Shown here: in pieces, positions 9,766 to 18,113 of the stretch
How the letters are laid out: each line of letters starts with the position of its first letter
Position numbering within the stretch: position 1 is the stretch's first letter
NCBI GenBank assembly: GCA_027488815.1
Contig: JAIYAX010000026.1
Span: forward strand, 79,812 to 143,811
Reading direction: 5' to 3'
DNA: 64,000 bases
Origin: Cytophagaceae bacterium
GTDB taxonomy: Bacteria > Bacteroidota > Bacteroidia > Cytophagales > JAIYAX01
The notes under the pieces: model-generated
Seen by the model: only the letters and a program-made list of their open reading frames with translations
What the model was told of the DNA's origin: nothing
The model's database searches: none
Made by a program: the position numbers and the translations under genes

Positions 9766-10466
9766 GATGATACCGAAGAATTCAGGCGTGAAAGATACAA
9801 AGCAAAACAGGCAAAAGCAGCAGCCGACTCTGTGCGAAGGATATGCCTGCTGAGCCTGACAGGAGCATACCCATGAGCCAGAATTTTACGATACTCTTCT
9901 GAGCTAAAATCTCCCTCAGGCCCAATCAGGAGACTTAGGTCTTTCTGGCTCATTCCTTCCATCGGGCTGGCTTCCGGGAGCAAGGCAGCAACACGTTTGT
10001 CTTTGCAAGGGTCGTTTTCCAGAAATGAGCCGAGGCTTTGAAGTGGCTTGATCACAGGCAGGTAAAACCGCTTACATTGTTTAAGGGCTGCGATAGCTGT
10101 TTGTTCTAGTTTTGGCAAAGAAATCGTTCTTCTCTCCGAGTTTTGACACTCCAGCAGGTGAATGGTATCTGCACCACTTTCAACCAGTTTTTCGATTAAA
10201 AAGTCAATCCGTTCGGCTGATCGGGGAGGGGCAACGGCAATGTGAATGGAAGGTTTGTCTGGTTTTCCAAATTGACGATCCACGACTTCATAGCCGCATT
10301 TTTTCTTTTGAACCTGATGAACAATTGCCTTTGCTTTACAGCCTTTACCGTCCAGCAAAAGAATAGGGTCTCCTGCCTGCAATCGTAACACCTGAAGCGC
10401 ATGGTGGCTTTCAGCTTCGCTCAGAAAGCCTTGTTGCTGTATTTCCGGTAAATAAAAAGCCTTCAT
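9762..10466 (-). CDS. rsmE: 16S rRNA (uracil1498-N3)-methyltransferase
   Basis: RsmE methylates N3 of U1498 in 16S rRNA of the 30S subunit, using S-adenosylmethionine. The 234-residue protein has an N-terminal PUA-like domain (about residues 1-70) and a C-terminal SPOUT/trefoil-knot domain. The SAM-binding knot is visible as LLIGPEGDFSSEE and LSRHILRTESAAAFA. Family members more often read GPEGG, so the D after GPEG is a mild variant. The gene starts 43 nt from the divergent GT-C gene and overlaps the DUF4159 gene by 4 nt. A TATACTTG sequence just upstream could be a weak -7 box. Confidence 0.96.
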   Translation of the reverse strand: MKAFYLPEIQQQGFLSEAESHHALQVLRLQAGDPILLLDGKGCKAKAIVHQVQKKKCGYEVVDRQFGKPDKPSIHIAVAPPRSAERIDFLIEKLVESGADTIHLLECQNSERRTISLPKLEQTAIAALKQCKRFYLPVIKPLQSLGSFLENDPCKDKRVAALLPEASPMEGMSQKDLSLLIGPEGDFSSEEYRKILAHGYAPVRLSRHILRTESAAAFACFALYLSRLNSSVSS

Positions 10467-10509
10467 TTTTTATTATCATGCAAGTATAACCTAATTTCAG
10501 CCGGTGAAT

Positions 10510-12180
10510 ATGAGGACGGTAGCTGCACGCAAAGTCAGCCTGAGGATACATGCCCGGCTGATCAAACTGCTCAAAGGATTTTTCTTGCTCAGGCAACCTG
10601 TTTGGGTGCTTTGGATCACGGCCGGGTTTACGGTCATTTTTGCCTTGGTCACCTTTCAGGGGTTTTTCTTTTATGACGACATCAATTACCTGCGCTATGC
10701 CCATCAGGTATGGAATGGCACTTTTCAACTGACTGACGATATTCACAACCACCGCTTTGGATTAATCATCCCTCTTGCACTTATGACAGGATTGCTGGGT
10801 CTAAGCGACTTTAGTGCCATTTTATGGCCACTGCTTGCCACATTGCTTACCCTCGTCGTCATTTACCGTTTCGTTTACAGGCGATCCAGGTATGCAGCCT
10901 TGATGGCTGTCTGGCTTTTTGGAACGGAGTATTACATTATTTTCTATTCGAACAAAGTATACCCCGATACGACTGACACTTTGTTCATGATGTTGGGTGT
11001 GATGCTGCTCTGGGTGTCACGCTACAAAAATGCCTGGTACAGTCTTTTGCCTGCGCTGGCATTTTTTGCCTGCTTACTCACCAAGGAAACGGTGATATAT
11101 GTGTTTCCATTTTTGATGTGGTGGATTGTCACCAGATTTAGAAAAGAGCAGGACATCAAAAGACACCTCATCTTCACCTTTTCGCTGATGTTGCTATTGG
11201 CAGTGCTATTCAATGTGTACTATTTTGTTGCCGGTGACTATTTTTACCTGATTGATACGGTTCAGGCTGCTCAAAAGGCAAGACATCTGGCTCAGGACGC
11301 TTTAGAAGAAGCCATGTTGCTTTTTCCCAGACTTACCTATGAGCCACTGGTGATGCTCTCTGACTCAGGGATGATCGCTGTGCTGATCCTTTCGATGCCC
11401 AAATTGCTCAATGGCTGGAGATGTCTCATTTACACACGGGATAATGTGGAGTCAATCGCATGGGTATACACTGTATCCGGCTTGCTGGTGTTTTGGTTTA
11501 TGAGCTCCAGCTTTCAGGAGTATCGGCCCATACCGCTTAATCCCAGGATGTTTTTCCCGATCATGCCGGGTATTGCTATTCTGGCTGCGTTTAGCATCAG
11601 GTATTATTTCCAGAAAAGGGTTTGGCTGTTTCGCTATACTTTGATGTTCCTGGGAGCAGCATTCATTGATTTGCTTACCGGCCATGAGAAAATCGCACTG
11701 GTCTATCTGGGATTTGCCTTGCTTTTTGCAGCGGCATGGTATCCCCGTGTGCGGTTAAGCAAGGAAGCCTTTTGGGTGGGATTTATTGCACTTACGGCGC
11801 TTCATCCTTTATATGCACTTGTCAAAACCCATCCCCACGATTATTTTTCAGAAAAGGCTGCTTTTCAATTTATTCAACAAAACCGGCCGGCCAAGCTGCT
11901 TTTGCTTACAGATGACCGATTGTTGAAACAGGCTGACTTCTATTTTGGGTTTAGCATTCCAAATGGGCTCCAGATTGGCAGTTATTGCTCAGCAACAGCC
12001 GGTAACGGTATGGAAACCTGGTTGTTTGTCAATGACCACTCTGTGTCGGTCTTATCAGCAGCAGGAAAACAAGCCTGCCAGCCACCTGTAGAGGCAGCCG
12101 GCAGGGAGTTACTTTGGAAAGAGGATAATGTAGCGGTATACCGCCTAAAAAATTCTCAGCTTCGGGCAACCTCTGAGTGA
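10510..12180 (+). CDS. GT-C superfamily membrane glycosyltransferase-like protein (GT39-like)
   Basis: A 556-residue polytopic protein with about 10-11 predicted membrane helices. The first periplasmic loop begins FFFYDDINYLRYA with the acidic pair D56-D57, the place and style of the catalytic acid in GT-C lipid-phosphate-sugar glycosyltransferases (PMT/ArnT-like). A soluble C-terminal tail of about 130 residues follows. The ATG at 10510 is chosen over a GTG two codons earlier. It stands alone, divergent from rsmE, and its 3' end overlaps the convergent helicase gene by 25 nt. Acceptor and donor cannot be read from the sequence. Hydrophobic profile and DD motif support the class; the exact family is uncertain. 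Confidence 0.72.
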   Translation: MRTVAARKVSLRIHARLIKLLKGFFLLRQPVWVLWITAGFTVIFALVTFQGFFFYDDINYLRYAHQVWNGTFQLTDDIHNHRFGLIIPLALMTGLLGLSDFSAILWPLLATLLTLVVIYRFVYRRSRYAALMAVWLFGTEYYIIFYSNKVYPDTTDTLFMMLGVMLLWVSRYKNAWYSLLPALAFFACLLTKETVIYVFPFLMWWIVTRFRKEQDIKRHLIFTFSLMLLLAVLFNVYYFVAGDYFYLIDTVQAAQKARHLAQDALEEAMLLFPRLTYEPLVMLSDSGMIAVLILSMPKLLNGWRCLIYTRDNVESIAWVYTVSGLLVFWFMSSSFQEYRPIPLNPRMFFPIMPGIAILAAFSIRYYFQKRVWLFRYTLMFLGAAFIDLLTGHEKIALVYLGFALLFAAAWYPRVRLSKEAFWVGFIALTALHPLYALVKTHPHDYFSEKAAFQFIQQNRPAKLLLLTDDRLLKQADFYFGFSIPNGLQIGSYCSATAGNGMETWLFVNDHSVSVLSAAGKQACQPPVEAAGRELLWKEDNVAVYRLKNSQLRATSE

Positions 12181-13949
12181 ACGGTTTTCCCTTTGATGCT
12201 TACCTGTGACATGGTCTCAGAGATTTCACGAGCCAGGCTTTGGGGGACTTCCACAAAGGAGAAATGATCAAAAATCTCGATATGCCCAATACGATCTCCA
12301 GCCAGACCGGTTTCCCCGGCAATAGCACCTACCAAATCACCCGGCTTGATACGTGCTGATTTGCCCAGGTTGATGAAAATTCTGGACATCTTTTCCCCGC
12401 TGCCTCTGGCTGGTTTTGGTCGGCCAAACTCACGTTCAGGTCTGCCTGCCGGAGCCTCATCACCTTGCCTGCTTCGGCTTCTGGGTTGATCTCTTTGAGC
12501 GAAGCTGCCCCGGTCATTGCCTCTGCGATCTGAACCACGGCGGTCTGAGTCCCTTCCCCCTCGATCACGATCAAATCTGGAGCCACGCTCCGGACGATCA
12601 TCTGACCTTTTCTTGGGTGATGCAAAAATGAATACCGTATCGTCAGTTGGTAATGGGCCAAACTGTAAATTCAACAGAGAGGAAAGAACAAGCTCAGGGC
12701 TTAAGGTTTCATCATGAAGTAATTCCTGCGCAATTTCCTTGAACTGATGGATATCAGGAGACTGCATGCTTTCCTGAATCTGCTCTTTGATCTTCCTCTT
12801 CTTGATGATCATCAGCTGCTCTTTACCTGGTATTTCGCCTTCAGAGATTTCTGCTTTGGTGTATTTTCTTATGTCTTCCAGAGTACGCAGGTTATCACGG
12901 TTAGAGCAAAAAGTAAATGCCAGGCCAGATTTACCGGCTCTGCCTGTTCGGCCTATGCGGTGAACGTAGATTTCTTCATTGTTAGGCATGTCATAATTAA
13001 ACACTGCCTCTACATTGTCTACATCGATTCCACGGGCTGCAACATCCGTAGCGACCAGAATACTTCCTTTACCTTTTTTGAAGGTGTTGAGCACCATACT
13101 TCGTTGGTTCTGACGCAGGTCACCGTGAAGTGCCTCAGCATCAAAGCCTTTTTCAATCATTTTTTCCGTAAGCTCATCTGTCATCGATTTGGTATTGCAA
13201 AACACCAGAATCTGGCTAAGCTGATATCCCTCAATCAAACGAATCATTAGCTCTAGCTTCAGACTACCCTTTACATCGAAATAGTATTGTGTAATGGCTG
13301 AAACAGTGACCGCTTTTGAAGCTATTTTAATCATCTCCGGATCCTTTTGGAATCGCTTGGTGATCGACAAAATAGGTGGTGGCATAGTGGCTGAGAAAAG
13401 TACTGTTTGTCTCTCCTCTGGTACCGATTCCAGAATTTGCTCGATGTCTTCACGGAAGCCCATATCCAGCATTTCGTCAGCTTCATCAAGCACTACCATA
13501 CTGATTTGCTCCAGTTTTAAAGTGCCACGGTCCATATGATCCATTACCCGACCAGGTGTTCCTACTATGATCTGGGCTCCTTTTTGCAAGGCTTTGATTT
13601 GTTTGTCGATGGACTCACCACCATAAACCGCACATATATGTAGTCCTTTCACATGTTTGCTCAGCTTTTTTAGTTCTTCAGCCACCTGAACGGCAAGCTC
13701 ACGGGTAGGGCATAGGATGATGGCCTGTGGGAAACGCTCTGAGGGGTCAGCTAATTGAATTACCGGAGCTCCGAAAGCTGCAGTTTTTCCAGTACCGGTC
13801 TGAGCCTGTCCAATTAAATCTTTACCCTGTAACATGACAGGGATCGCCGATGCCTGAATGGCAGAGGGCTGAGTGAAGCCCATATCGCTGATGGCTTCAA
13901 GTAATGGAGCGGTGAGCCCCAATTGTTCAAAAGTGGGAATTTCTTGCAT
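12156..13949 (-). CDS. DEAD-box RNA helicase with DbpA-type RNA-binding domain (CsdA/DeaD-like)
   Basis: ATP-dependent RNA helicase of 597 residues. The Q motif region is at the N-terminus, motif I AQTGTGKT at 49-56, DEAD at 155-158, SAT near 185, and motif VI HRIGRTGRAG near 330. An Arg/Asp/Gly-rich low-complexity linker (about 445-520) leads to a C-terminal DbpA-like RNA-binding domain (MSRIFINLGKSARIKPGDLVG onward). This order is typical of DeaD/CsdA-type helicases that act in ribosome assembly and mRNA unwinding at low temperature. A perfect 18-bp palindrome sits just upstream of the ATG and could fold in the leader. The 3' end overlaps the convergent GT-C gene. Confidence 0.95.
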   Translation of the reverse strand: MQEIPTFEQLGLTAPLLEAISDMGFTQPSAIQASAIPVMLQGKDLIGQAQTGTGKTAAFGAPVIQLADPSERFPQAIILCPTRELAVQVAEELKKLSKHVKGLHICAVYGGESIDKQIKALQKGAQIIVGTPGRVMDHMDRGTLKLEQISMVVLDEADEMLDMGFREDIEQILESVPEERQTVLFSATMPPPILSITKRFQKDPEMIKIASKAVTVSAITQYYFDVKGSLKLELMIRLIEGYQLSQILVFCNTKSMTDELTEKMIEKGFDAEALHGDLRQNQRSMVLNTFKKGKGSILVATDVAARGIDVDNVEAVFNYDMPNNEEIYVHRIGRTGRAGKSGLAFTFCSNRDNLRTLEDIRKYTKAEISEGEIPGKEQLMIIKKRKIKEQIQESMQSPDIHQFKEIAQELLHDETLSPELVLSSLLNLQFGPLPTDDTVFIFASPKKRSDDRPERGSRFDRDRGGRDSDRRGSDRRGNDRGSFAQRDQPRSRSRQGDEAPAGRPEREFGRPKPARGSGEKMSRIFINLGKSARIKPGDLVGAIAGETGLAGDRIGHIEIFDHFSFVEVPQSLAREISETMSQVSIKGKTVHSEVARS

Positions 13950-13959
13950 AATAAATTGA

Positions 13960-13977
13960 TCAGCACCATGGTGCTGA
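13960..13977. promoter_or_regulatory. Perfect 18-bp palindrome in the helicase leader
   Basis: TCAGCACCATGGTGCTGA is perfectly self-complementary and lies 11-28 nt upstream of the helicase ATG. It could be an operator for a dimeric protein or an mRNA hairpin close to the ribosome site. Confidence 0.5.
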
Positions 13978-14024
13978 GTTAAGTTTTGTAAAATTTTAAA
14001 GGGGGCTGAGTTGAAGTTTTAGCT

Positions 14025-14282
14025 TTACTGTGATTCGAGTGATTTAATGAGGTCTACATACAGATCCATTGCCTGCTGGGTATCCATACCCTTCAATGCC
14101 TCCCAGGCATTGTATTTCGCTATGGCAACAAAATCAAAGCCTCCCGGCCGCTCTGTATTGACATCACCCACAGTAGCCTGCTTGTAATGTGCATATAACT
14201 TCAGCAAGATATCGTTTGAGGGTTTTTGGGTCAATTGCTTTGACCTATCAAACGCTGCTTCAAACTCTTCTTTCGTTACCAT
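14025..14282 (-). CDS. Acyl-CoA-binding protein (ACBP)
   Basis: An 85-residue member of the ACBP family, a four-helix bundle that binds long-chain acyl-CoA esters in the cytoplasm and buffers or delivers them. Family landmarks are present: the N-terminal helix EEFEAAFDRSKQL, LLKLYAHYKQAT (with the conserved YxxYKQAT pattern), RPGGFDFVAIAKYNAW and the final helix DLYVDLIKSL. Small soluble ACBPs are widespread in eukaryotes and occur in a limited set of bacteria, Bacteroidota among them. It stands upstream of the helicase gene on the same strand (75-nt gap). A perfect TATCTTTG box 17 nt before its start is a likely promoter. Confidence 0.95.
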   Translation of the reverse strand: MVTKEEFEAAFDRSKQLTQKPSNDILLKLYAHYKQATVGDVNTERPGGFDFVAIAKYNAWEALKGMDTQQAMDLYVDLIKSLESQ

Positions 14283-14299
14283 TCAACAATAATCGGGTG

Positions 14300-14307
14300 C
14301 AAAGATA
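14300..14307 (-). promoter_or_regulatory. TAnnTTTG -7 box for the ACBP gene
   Basis: On the minus strand the sequence is TATCTTTG, a full match to the Bacteroidota -7 consensus, 17 nt upstream of the ACBP start codon. A TTG -33 element at the usual spacing was not found. Confidence 0.45.
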
Positions 14308-14388
14308 ATAGGAAATATCAGATGATCAGCCTGATGGCTTAAATATTCAAAATTGAAGTAAACCCTACATGGGTACAATTTGAGTCGA

Positions 14389-14871
14389 TTATTGCTCGAG
14401 TAGGGGAATATTTTTGAACTCACCCTGTGTGATGGTTCGGGTGGAATTGTCACGGGCACTTTTGGCAGTAAAGGTAAAGGTGCCACTTGCCAGTTTTTGC
14501 TTAAGGTCAACGCTTGATACCAATACGTTGCATTCAGTGCTCATCCAGGTGTCTTCGGCAGTACCATCCGTAAAGGCTGCTGTAGCGATCGGCTGAACGT
14601 AGGTACTTTTTTCTAAAGCGTTGATAGTGAGGGTGATCGTTCGTCTGGCGTTTTGCGGTGTGATCTCAAAACCGGAAATAATCATTTGACTGCTGGTTTT
14701 GTCGAAAATGAAGGTGCAATTAAGCTTGCTGTTCCATTCCGCACCGTTTACAGAGGCTTTCATGCTGCCGGTAAGTTCGATGTTGATCGGATCAAATTCT
14801 TTGGGCTCTCCGCATCCTGTCAGTAGGATCAACAGACTGAAGAAAAATAAAAGCTTATGCATTTGGCTCAT
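14389..14871 (-). CDS. Putative lipoprotein, DUF6252-like
   Basis: A 160-residue exported lipoprotein. The signal peptide ends with the lipobox LLTGC (Cys about residue 20), so the mature protein is lipid-anchored. The remaining part is a predicted beta-rich domain with the pattern ASVNGAEWNSK near its start and repeated short strands (TITLTINALE, GTFTFTAKS), resembling DUF6252-type Bacteroidota lipoproteins; the family call is tentative. Two starts are possible, ATG at 14871 or ATG at 14862 (MHKLLFFF). It is separated from ACBP by about 100 nt, so it may be its own transcript. Function unknown. Confidence 0.78.
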   Translation of the reverse strand: MSQMHKLLFFFSLLILLTGCGEPKEFDPINIELTGSMKASVNGAEWNSKLNCTFIFDKTSSQMIISGFEITPQNARRTITLTINALEKSTYVQPIATAAFTDGTAEDTWMSTECNVLVSSVDLKQKLASGTFTFTAKSARDNSTRTITQGEFKNIPLLEQ

Positions 14872-14990
14872 GAGAATTTTGATGTTTTAACAAATTTCAG
14901 AATTTCAACGGGCTTCTTATCGTGTAGATCAATAGCTCCGGCAAAAGCGATGTAAGAACCAATTGTGTAAAACTGAAAAACAAGTAAGAG

Positions 14991-15004
14991 ACTGAAATTT
15001 CAGT
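14991..15004. promoter_or_regulatory. Perfect 14-bp palindrome upstream of the DUF3127 gene
   Basis: ACTGAAATTTCAGT is a perfect palindrome 38-51 nt before the ATG at 15042. A near-consensus -7 box (TACTTTTC, about 15014-15021) follows, so the palindrome would overlap the expected -33 region. It could be an operator. Confidence 0.35.
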
Positions 15005-15041
15005 TTCATTCAGTACTTTTCGGTTTTAAAAAGGAATCCCT

Positions 15042-15437
15042 ATGTTGAGCATCAAAGGCAAAGTGTTGGAAGTGTTTCCAGTCGTGCAAGTGAGTGAGAA
15101 ATTTAGAAAACGTGAGTTTGTGGTGGAGTATGTGGAAAACCCACAGTACCCAGAGTTTATCAAATTTGAATGTGTGCAAGACAAGTGTGAGCTATTGGAC
15201 CGTGTTGCACCTGGTCAACAGGTGGAGGTTTCGTTTAATTTGAGGGGACGCTCTTACGTCAACCCGCAAGGCCAGAAAAGCTATTTCAACTCCTTACAAG
15301 CCTGGAGAATATTACCTGCTGCTGACAGTGGATATACACCAACAGGCCAGCAAGCTCCTCAGCAACATAGCCCGGCACCTGAGTCTGCACCGGATATGGG
15401 AGCTTATAGCGGTGGGGATGATGACCTGCCATTTTAA
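15042..15437 (+). CDS. DUF3127 domain-containing protein
   Basis: A 131-residue protein with a DUF3127 domain in residues 1-90 (MLSIKGKVLEVFPVVQVSEKFRKREFV-type start, then a central GQQVEVSFNLRGR strand). The domain looks like a small beta-barrel of OB-fold character and is nearly restricted to Bacteroidota. The C-terminal 35 residues are Pro/Gln/Ser-rich and end in an acidic tip (GGDDDLPF). That tip resembles the C-terminus of single-stranded DNA-binding proteins (DDDIPF), so a nucleic-acid or SSB-like role is a reasonable guess, but not proven. It is followed by prfC on the same strand. Confidence 0.9.
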   Translation: MLSIKGKVLEVFPVVQVSEKFRKREFVVEYVENPQYPEFIKFECVQDKCELLDRVAPGQQVEVSFNLRGRSYVNPQGQKSYFNSLQAWRILPAADSGYTPTGQQAPQQHSPAPESAPDMGAYSGGDDDLPF

Positions 15438-15523
15438 GGCACCAATTCCGAAACTGAAATAGTATTTGCTCAAGGATGCAGTGAGATTTTTCTCCGGCAT
15501 CATCTTTTTAAGTAAGAGTGCAG

Positions 15524-15531
15524 TACCTTTG
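15524..15531 (+). promoter_or_regulatory. TAnnTTTG -7 box for prfC
   Basis: TACCTTTG matches the -7 consensus and lies 22 nt before the chosen prfC ATG (15554), a sensible short leader. There is no TTG at the -33 position, only a T-rich tract. Confidence 0.42.
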
Positions 15532-15553
15532 CCCTCTTTTCTTTATAGCTTTC

Positions 15554-17158
15554 ATGATCAACCCTTCACAGCTGGAGCGTCGAAAGACCTTTGCCATCAT
15601 CAGCCACCCCGATGCAGGCAAGACTACCCTCACGGAGAAATTTCTACTTTTTGGAGGGGCCATTCAAACAGCTGGAGCGGTTAAGTCCAACAAGATCAAA
15701 AAGTCGGCTACCTCTGATTTCATGGAAATCGAGCGGCAAAGGGGTATCTCAGTGGCCACCTCGGTAATGGTGTTTGATTACAAAGGATTTAGGATCAATT
15801 TGCTGGATACACCCGGTCACAAAGACTTTGCAGAAGATACCTATCGAACCCTCACAGCGGTTGACAGTGTCATTCTAGTGATCGACTGCGTAAAAGGGGT
15901 AGAAGAGCAAACCGAGCGACTTATGCAGGTTTGCAGGATGCGAAACACACCGGTGATCATTTTTGTGAACAAAATGGATCGAGAAGGTAAAGATCCCTTT
16001 GACTTACTCGATGAGCTGGAGGAGAAACTGAAGATCAAAGTGAGGCCTTTGAGTTGGCCCATAGGAATTGGAGCGACATTTAAGGGGGTTTATGATTTGT
16101 TTCGTGAGGAGTTGATGGTCTTTAATCCCAACAAAACCACTATTGAGAAAGAAGTCACCCGAATTAAAAATCTGGACGATCCTGCGTTAGAAGAAAAAGT
16201 TGGGAATCAACTTGCCAAACAGCTGAGAGAGGATGTGGAGCTCATTCAAGGTGTTTATGAGCCTTTTACTGCTGATCAGTACAGAGAAGCCCATTTGGCT
16301 CCGGTGTTTTTTGGAAGTGCGATCAATAATTTTGGAGTACAGGAGCTTTTGGAGAACTTTATCTCCATTGCACCCACACCCGGCTCAAGACCTACCCAGC
16401 AACGAGAGGTAAGCCCACTGGAGCCTAAATTCAGCGGCTTTGTTTTTAAAATCCATGCAAATCTTGACCCCAGGCATAGAGATCGAATTGCATTTGTGCG
16501 TGTTTGCTCCGGTAAGTTTGAGCGAAACGCAGTGTACAAGCATGTGAGGCTTTCAAAAAACCTAAGATTTGCCGCTCCTTTCAGCTTCATGGCTCAAGAA
16601 AAAAATGTACTAGAAGATGCCTGGCCGGGTGATGTAGTTGGTCTATATGACACAGGTAACTTTAAAATTGGAGATACTTTGACGGAGGGTGAAGATCTGA
16701 TGTTTCAAGGCATTCCGAACTTTTCCCCTGAGATATTCCGAGAGGTGATCAACACCGACCCGCTCAAAACCAAGCAATTGGATAAGGGTATCATGCAGCT
16801 TACGGATGAGGGTGTAGCTCAGCTTTTTATACTAAGCGGAGGACATCGCAAAGTGATTGGTACCGTTGGTGAGCTTCAATTTGATGTCATTCAGTACCGT
16901 TTACAACACGAGTATGGAGCCTCCTGTCGGTTTTCCCCAATGCCAATTCAAAAAGCTTGCTGGATTACAGCTGAAAAACAATCTGACTTACAGGAATTTA
17001 TGAAGTTTAGAGCGCAGCAGATCGCTCAGGATAAAGATGGTATGCCTGTTTTTTTGGCGGAAAGTGAATGGGTCTTAAGGATGGTCATGGAGAAAAATCC
17101 GGGAATTCAATTTCACTTTACTTCAGAGTTTAAGATGCAGGCGGCTTCGGCTACTTAA
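15554..17158 (+). CDS. prfC: Peptide chain release factor 3
   Basis: RF3 is a translational GTPase that recycles RF1/RF2 from the ribosome after termination. The ATG at 15554 gives 534 residues, close to the usual 525-530, and places the G1 motif SHPDAGKTT at about residues 18-26; an upstream non-ATG extension would be hydrophobic and atypical. G3 DTPGHKDF and G4 NKMDRE are present, followed by domain II and the RF3-specific C-terminal domain (FGELQFDV-type motif seen as [13 protein letters not shown]). It appears to be monocistronic, with decayed DNA downstream. Confidence 0.97.
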   Translation: MINPSQLERRKTFAIISHPDAGKTTLTEKFLLFGGAIQTAGAVKSNKIKKSATSDFMEIERQRGISVATSVMVFDYKGFRINLLDTPGHKDFAEDTYRTLTAVDSVILVIDCVKGVEEQTERLMQVCRMRNTPVIIFVNKMDREGKDPFDLLDELEEKLKIKVRPLSWPIGIGATFKGVYDLFREELMVFNPNKTTIEKEVTRIKNLDDPALEEKVGNQLAKQLREDVELIQGVYEPFTADQYREAHLAPVFFGSAINNFGVQELLENFISIAPTPGSRPTQQREVSPLEPKFSGFVFKIHANLDPRHRDRIAFVRVCSGKFERNAVYKHVRLSKNLRFAAPFSFMAQEKNVLEDAWPGDVVGLYDTGNFKIGDTLTEGEDLMFQGIPNFSPEIFREVINTDPLKTKQLDKGIMQLTDEGVAQLFILSGGHRKVIGTVGELQFDVIQYRLQHEYGASCRFSPMPIQKACWITAEKQSDLQEFMKFRAQQIAQDKDGMPVFLAESEWVLRMVMEKNPGIQFHFTSEFKMQAASAT

Positions 17159-17192
17159 GAGTTGTTTTCACAGGTTGATTGGTCATCCACAC

Positions 17193-17217
17193 CTTGGTCT
17201 GTGAGCCACAGACCAAG
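17193..17217. repeat. Palindromic repeat, copy A (11-bp perfect arms)
   Basis: The arms CTTGGTCTGTG and CACAGACCAAG flank an AGC centre, a perfect inverted repeat. The core GGTCTGTG-AGC-CACAGACC recurs at 33438-33456 and, degraded, at 17295-17317. This suggests a dispersed REP-like element. It also could act as a terminator-like hairpin after prfC, but no T tract follows. Confidence 0.8.
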
Positions 17218-17294
17218 ACTTTGTCTATTCGTCCATTCTTCTTATTGATGTGTTATGTACAGGCTAGGGCTTACAATTTTAAGTTTGATTTGAA

Positions 17295-17317
17295 TGATCT
17301 GTGAGCCACTGACCAAG
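17295..17317. repeat. Palindromic repeat, degraded copy B
   Basis: TGATCTGTGAGCCACTGACCAAG-type sequence: the same core as copy A with two or three substitutions that break the pairing. It lies only a few bases before the point where the decayed hydrolase reading frame begins. Confidence 0.65.
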
Positions 17318-17324
17318 GGGGTGT

Positions 17325-17918
17325 GAAGGCTCTGGCCCGGATATAATATCTTTAGATTATGGTGTTTGGGCTAATGAAGTTTTTGAAAAGCTCGTTATTA
17401 AGAAGGCATACATCCCAGGTGCATCATTTGGAGGGCTTAATTATATGAAATTTGGAATTGAGAAGCCGGAAATTGTTATAACTGCTTTTTTGTTAAATCC
17501 TGGTTGTTTGCAACCTTTCTTGCTAGGCGCAAAGAATCTATATTTTAATCTACTGCCTATGCTTAACCCAACTTCAAAGAATGTATTAAAATTTCTTGAT
17601 AAGGCTGTTTTTTCTAAACCCAATCACAGTCTTACAAACCAGTCAGAAAAAATGCTTGTTGACAATGAAGTTTTTGCTGCCAGTCGCTACAAGGACAAAA
17701 CGCAAAAGCCATCTTATATGGATAAGCAACTCGCCGAGGTATAGGTGAAAACCAATTTACTAGTAGGTGATAAAGACCTGTTGTTTCCAAATCAGAATTC
17801 AATTGAAAGAGCCAAAAAACAAATAGGATCCTTAAAGGAAGTAAAAGTGTACGAGTACGTAGCACACGGAATTGAGACCTACGATAAGGCCATGAAGTAC
17901 ATCGGCGAAAAGATATAG
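17325..17918 (+). pseudogene. Decayed alpha/beta hydrolase, 5'-truncated with an in-frame stop
   Basis: One frame reads continuously as alpha/beta hydrolase sequence from about 17325 to the stop at 17916-17918, interrupted only by TAG at 17742-17744. Upstream of the stop are LDYGVWANEVFEKL and the nucleophile elbow GASFGG (serine at about 17423). Downstream are LLVGDKDLLFP, the strand carrying the catalytic acid in this fold, and VAHGIETYDKAM with the catalytic His. The N-terminal part of the fold (first strands and oxyanion region) is missing, and the homologous frame starts right after the degraded repeat copy B. Truncation plus a nonsense codon make it a pseudogene; a shorter open frame (17445-17744) is probably not functional. 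Confidence 0.8.
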
Positions 17919-17954
17919 AATCAAAACTAGCAGACCTATTGGGAAGCATAGGGT

Positions 17955-18113
17955 GTGATTGATTTTAAAAAAACCTTTGTAGGATTTTTAAATAAATGTT
18001 TTGTTTGGCCGAAGGAGTTGTCAATGTTTCAGAACAACAAAAATGGCTCCTTCCTGAACCTAAATGATGCTATGCGAGCACTTCTCTACTTCAAATTTAA
18101 AGCTAAGCCATAG
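17955..18113 (+). other. Short open frame, possible gene remnant
   Basis: A 52-codon frame, GTG at 17955 to TAG at 18111-18113, with protein-like composition (IDFKKTFVGFLNKCFVWPKE near the start, NDAMRALLYFKFKAKP at the end). I do not recognise it. It ends exactly where the convergent SDR fusion gene ends. It may be the tail of a decayed gene rather than an expressed small protein. Confidence 0.25.

Noticed and set aside
12416-12717. Open frames opposite the helicase linker
   Set aside because: Arise from the Arg/Gly-rich repetitive coding of the helicase tail.
17161-18113. Insertion sequence in the 17 kb gap
   Set aside because: No transposase frame or terminal inverted repeats with target duplication were seen; only palindromes and a decayed hydrolase.
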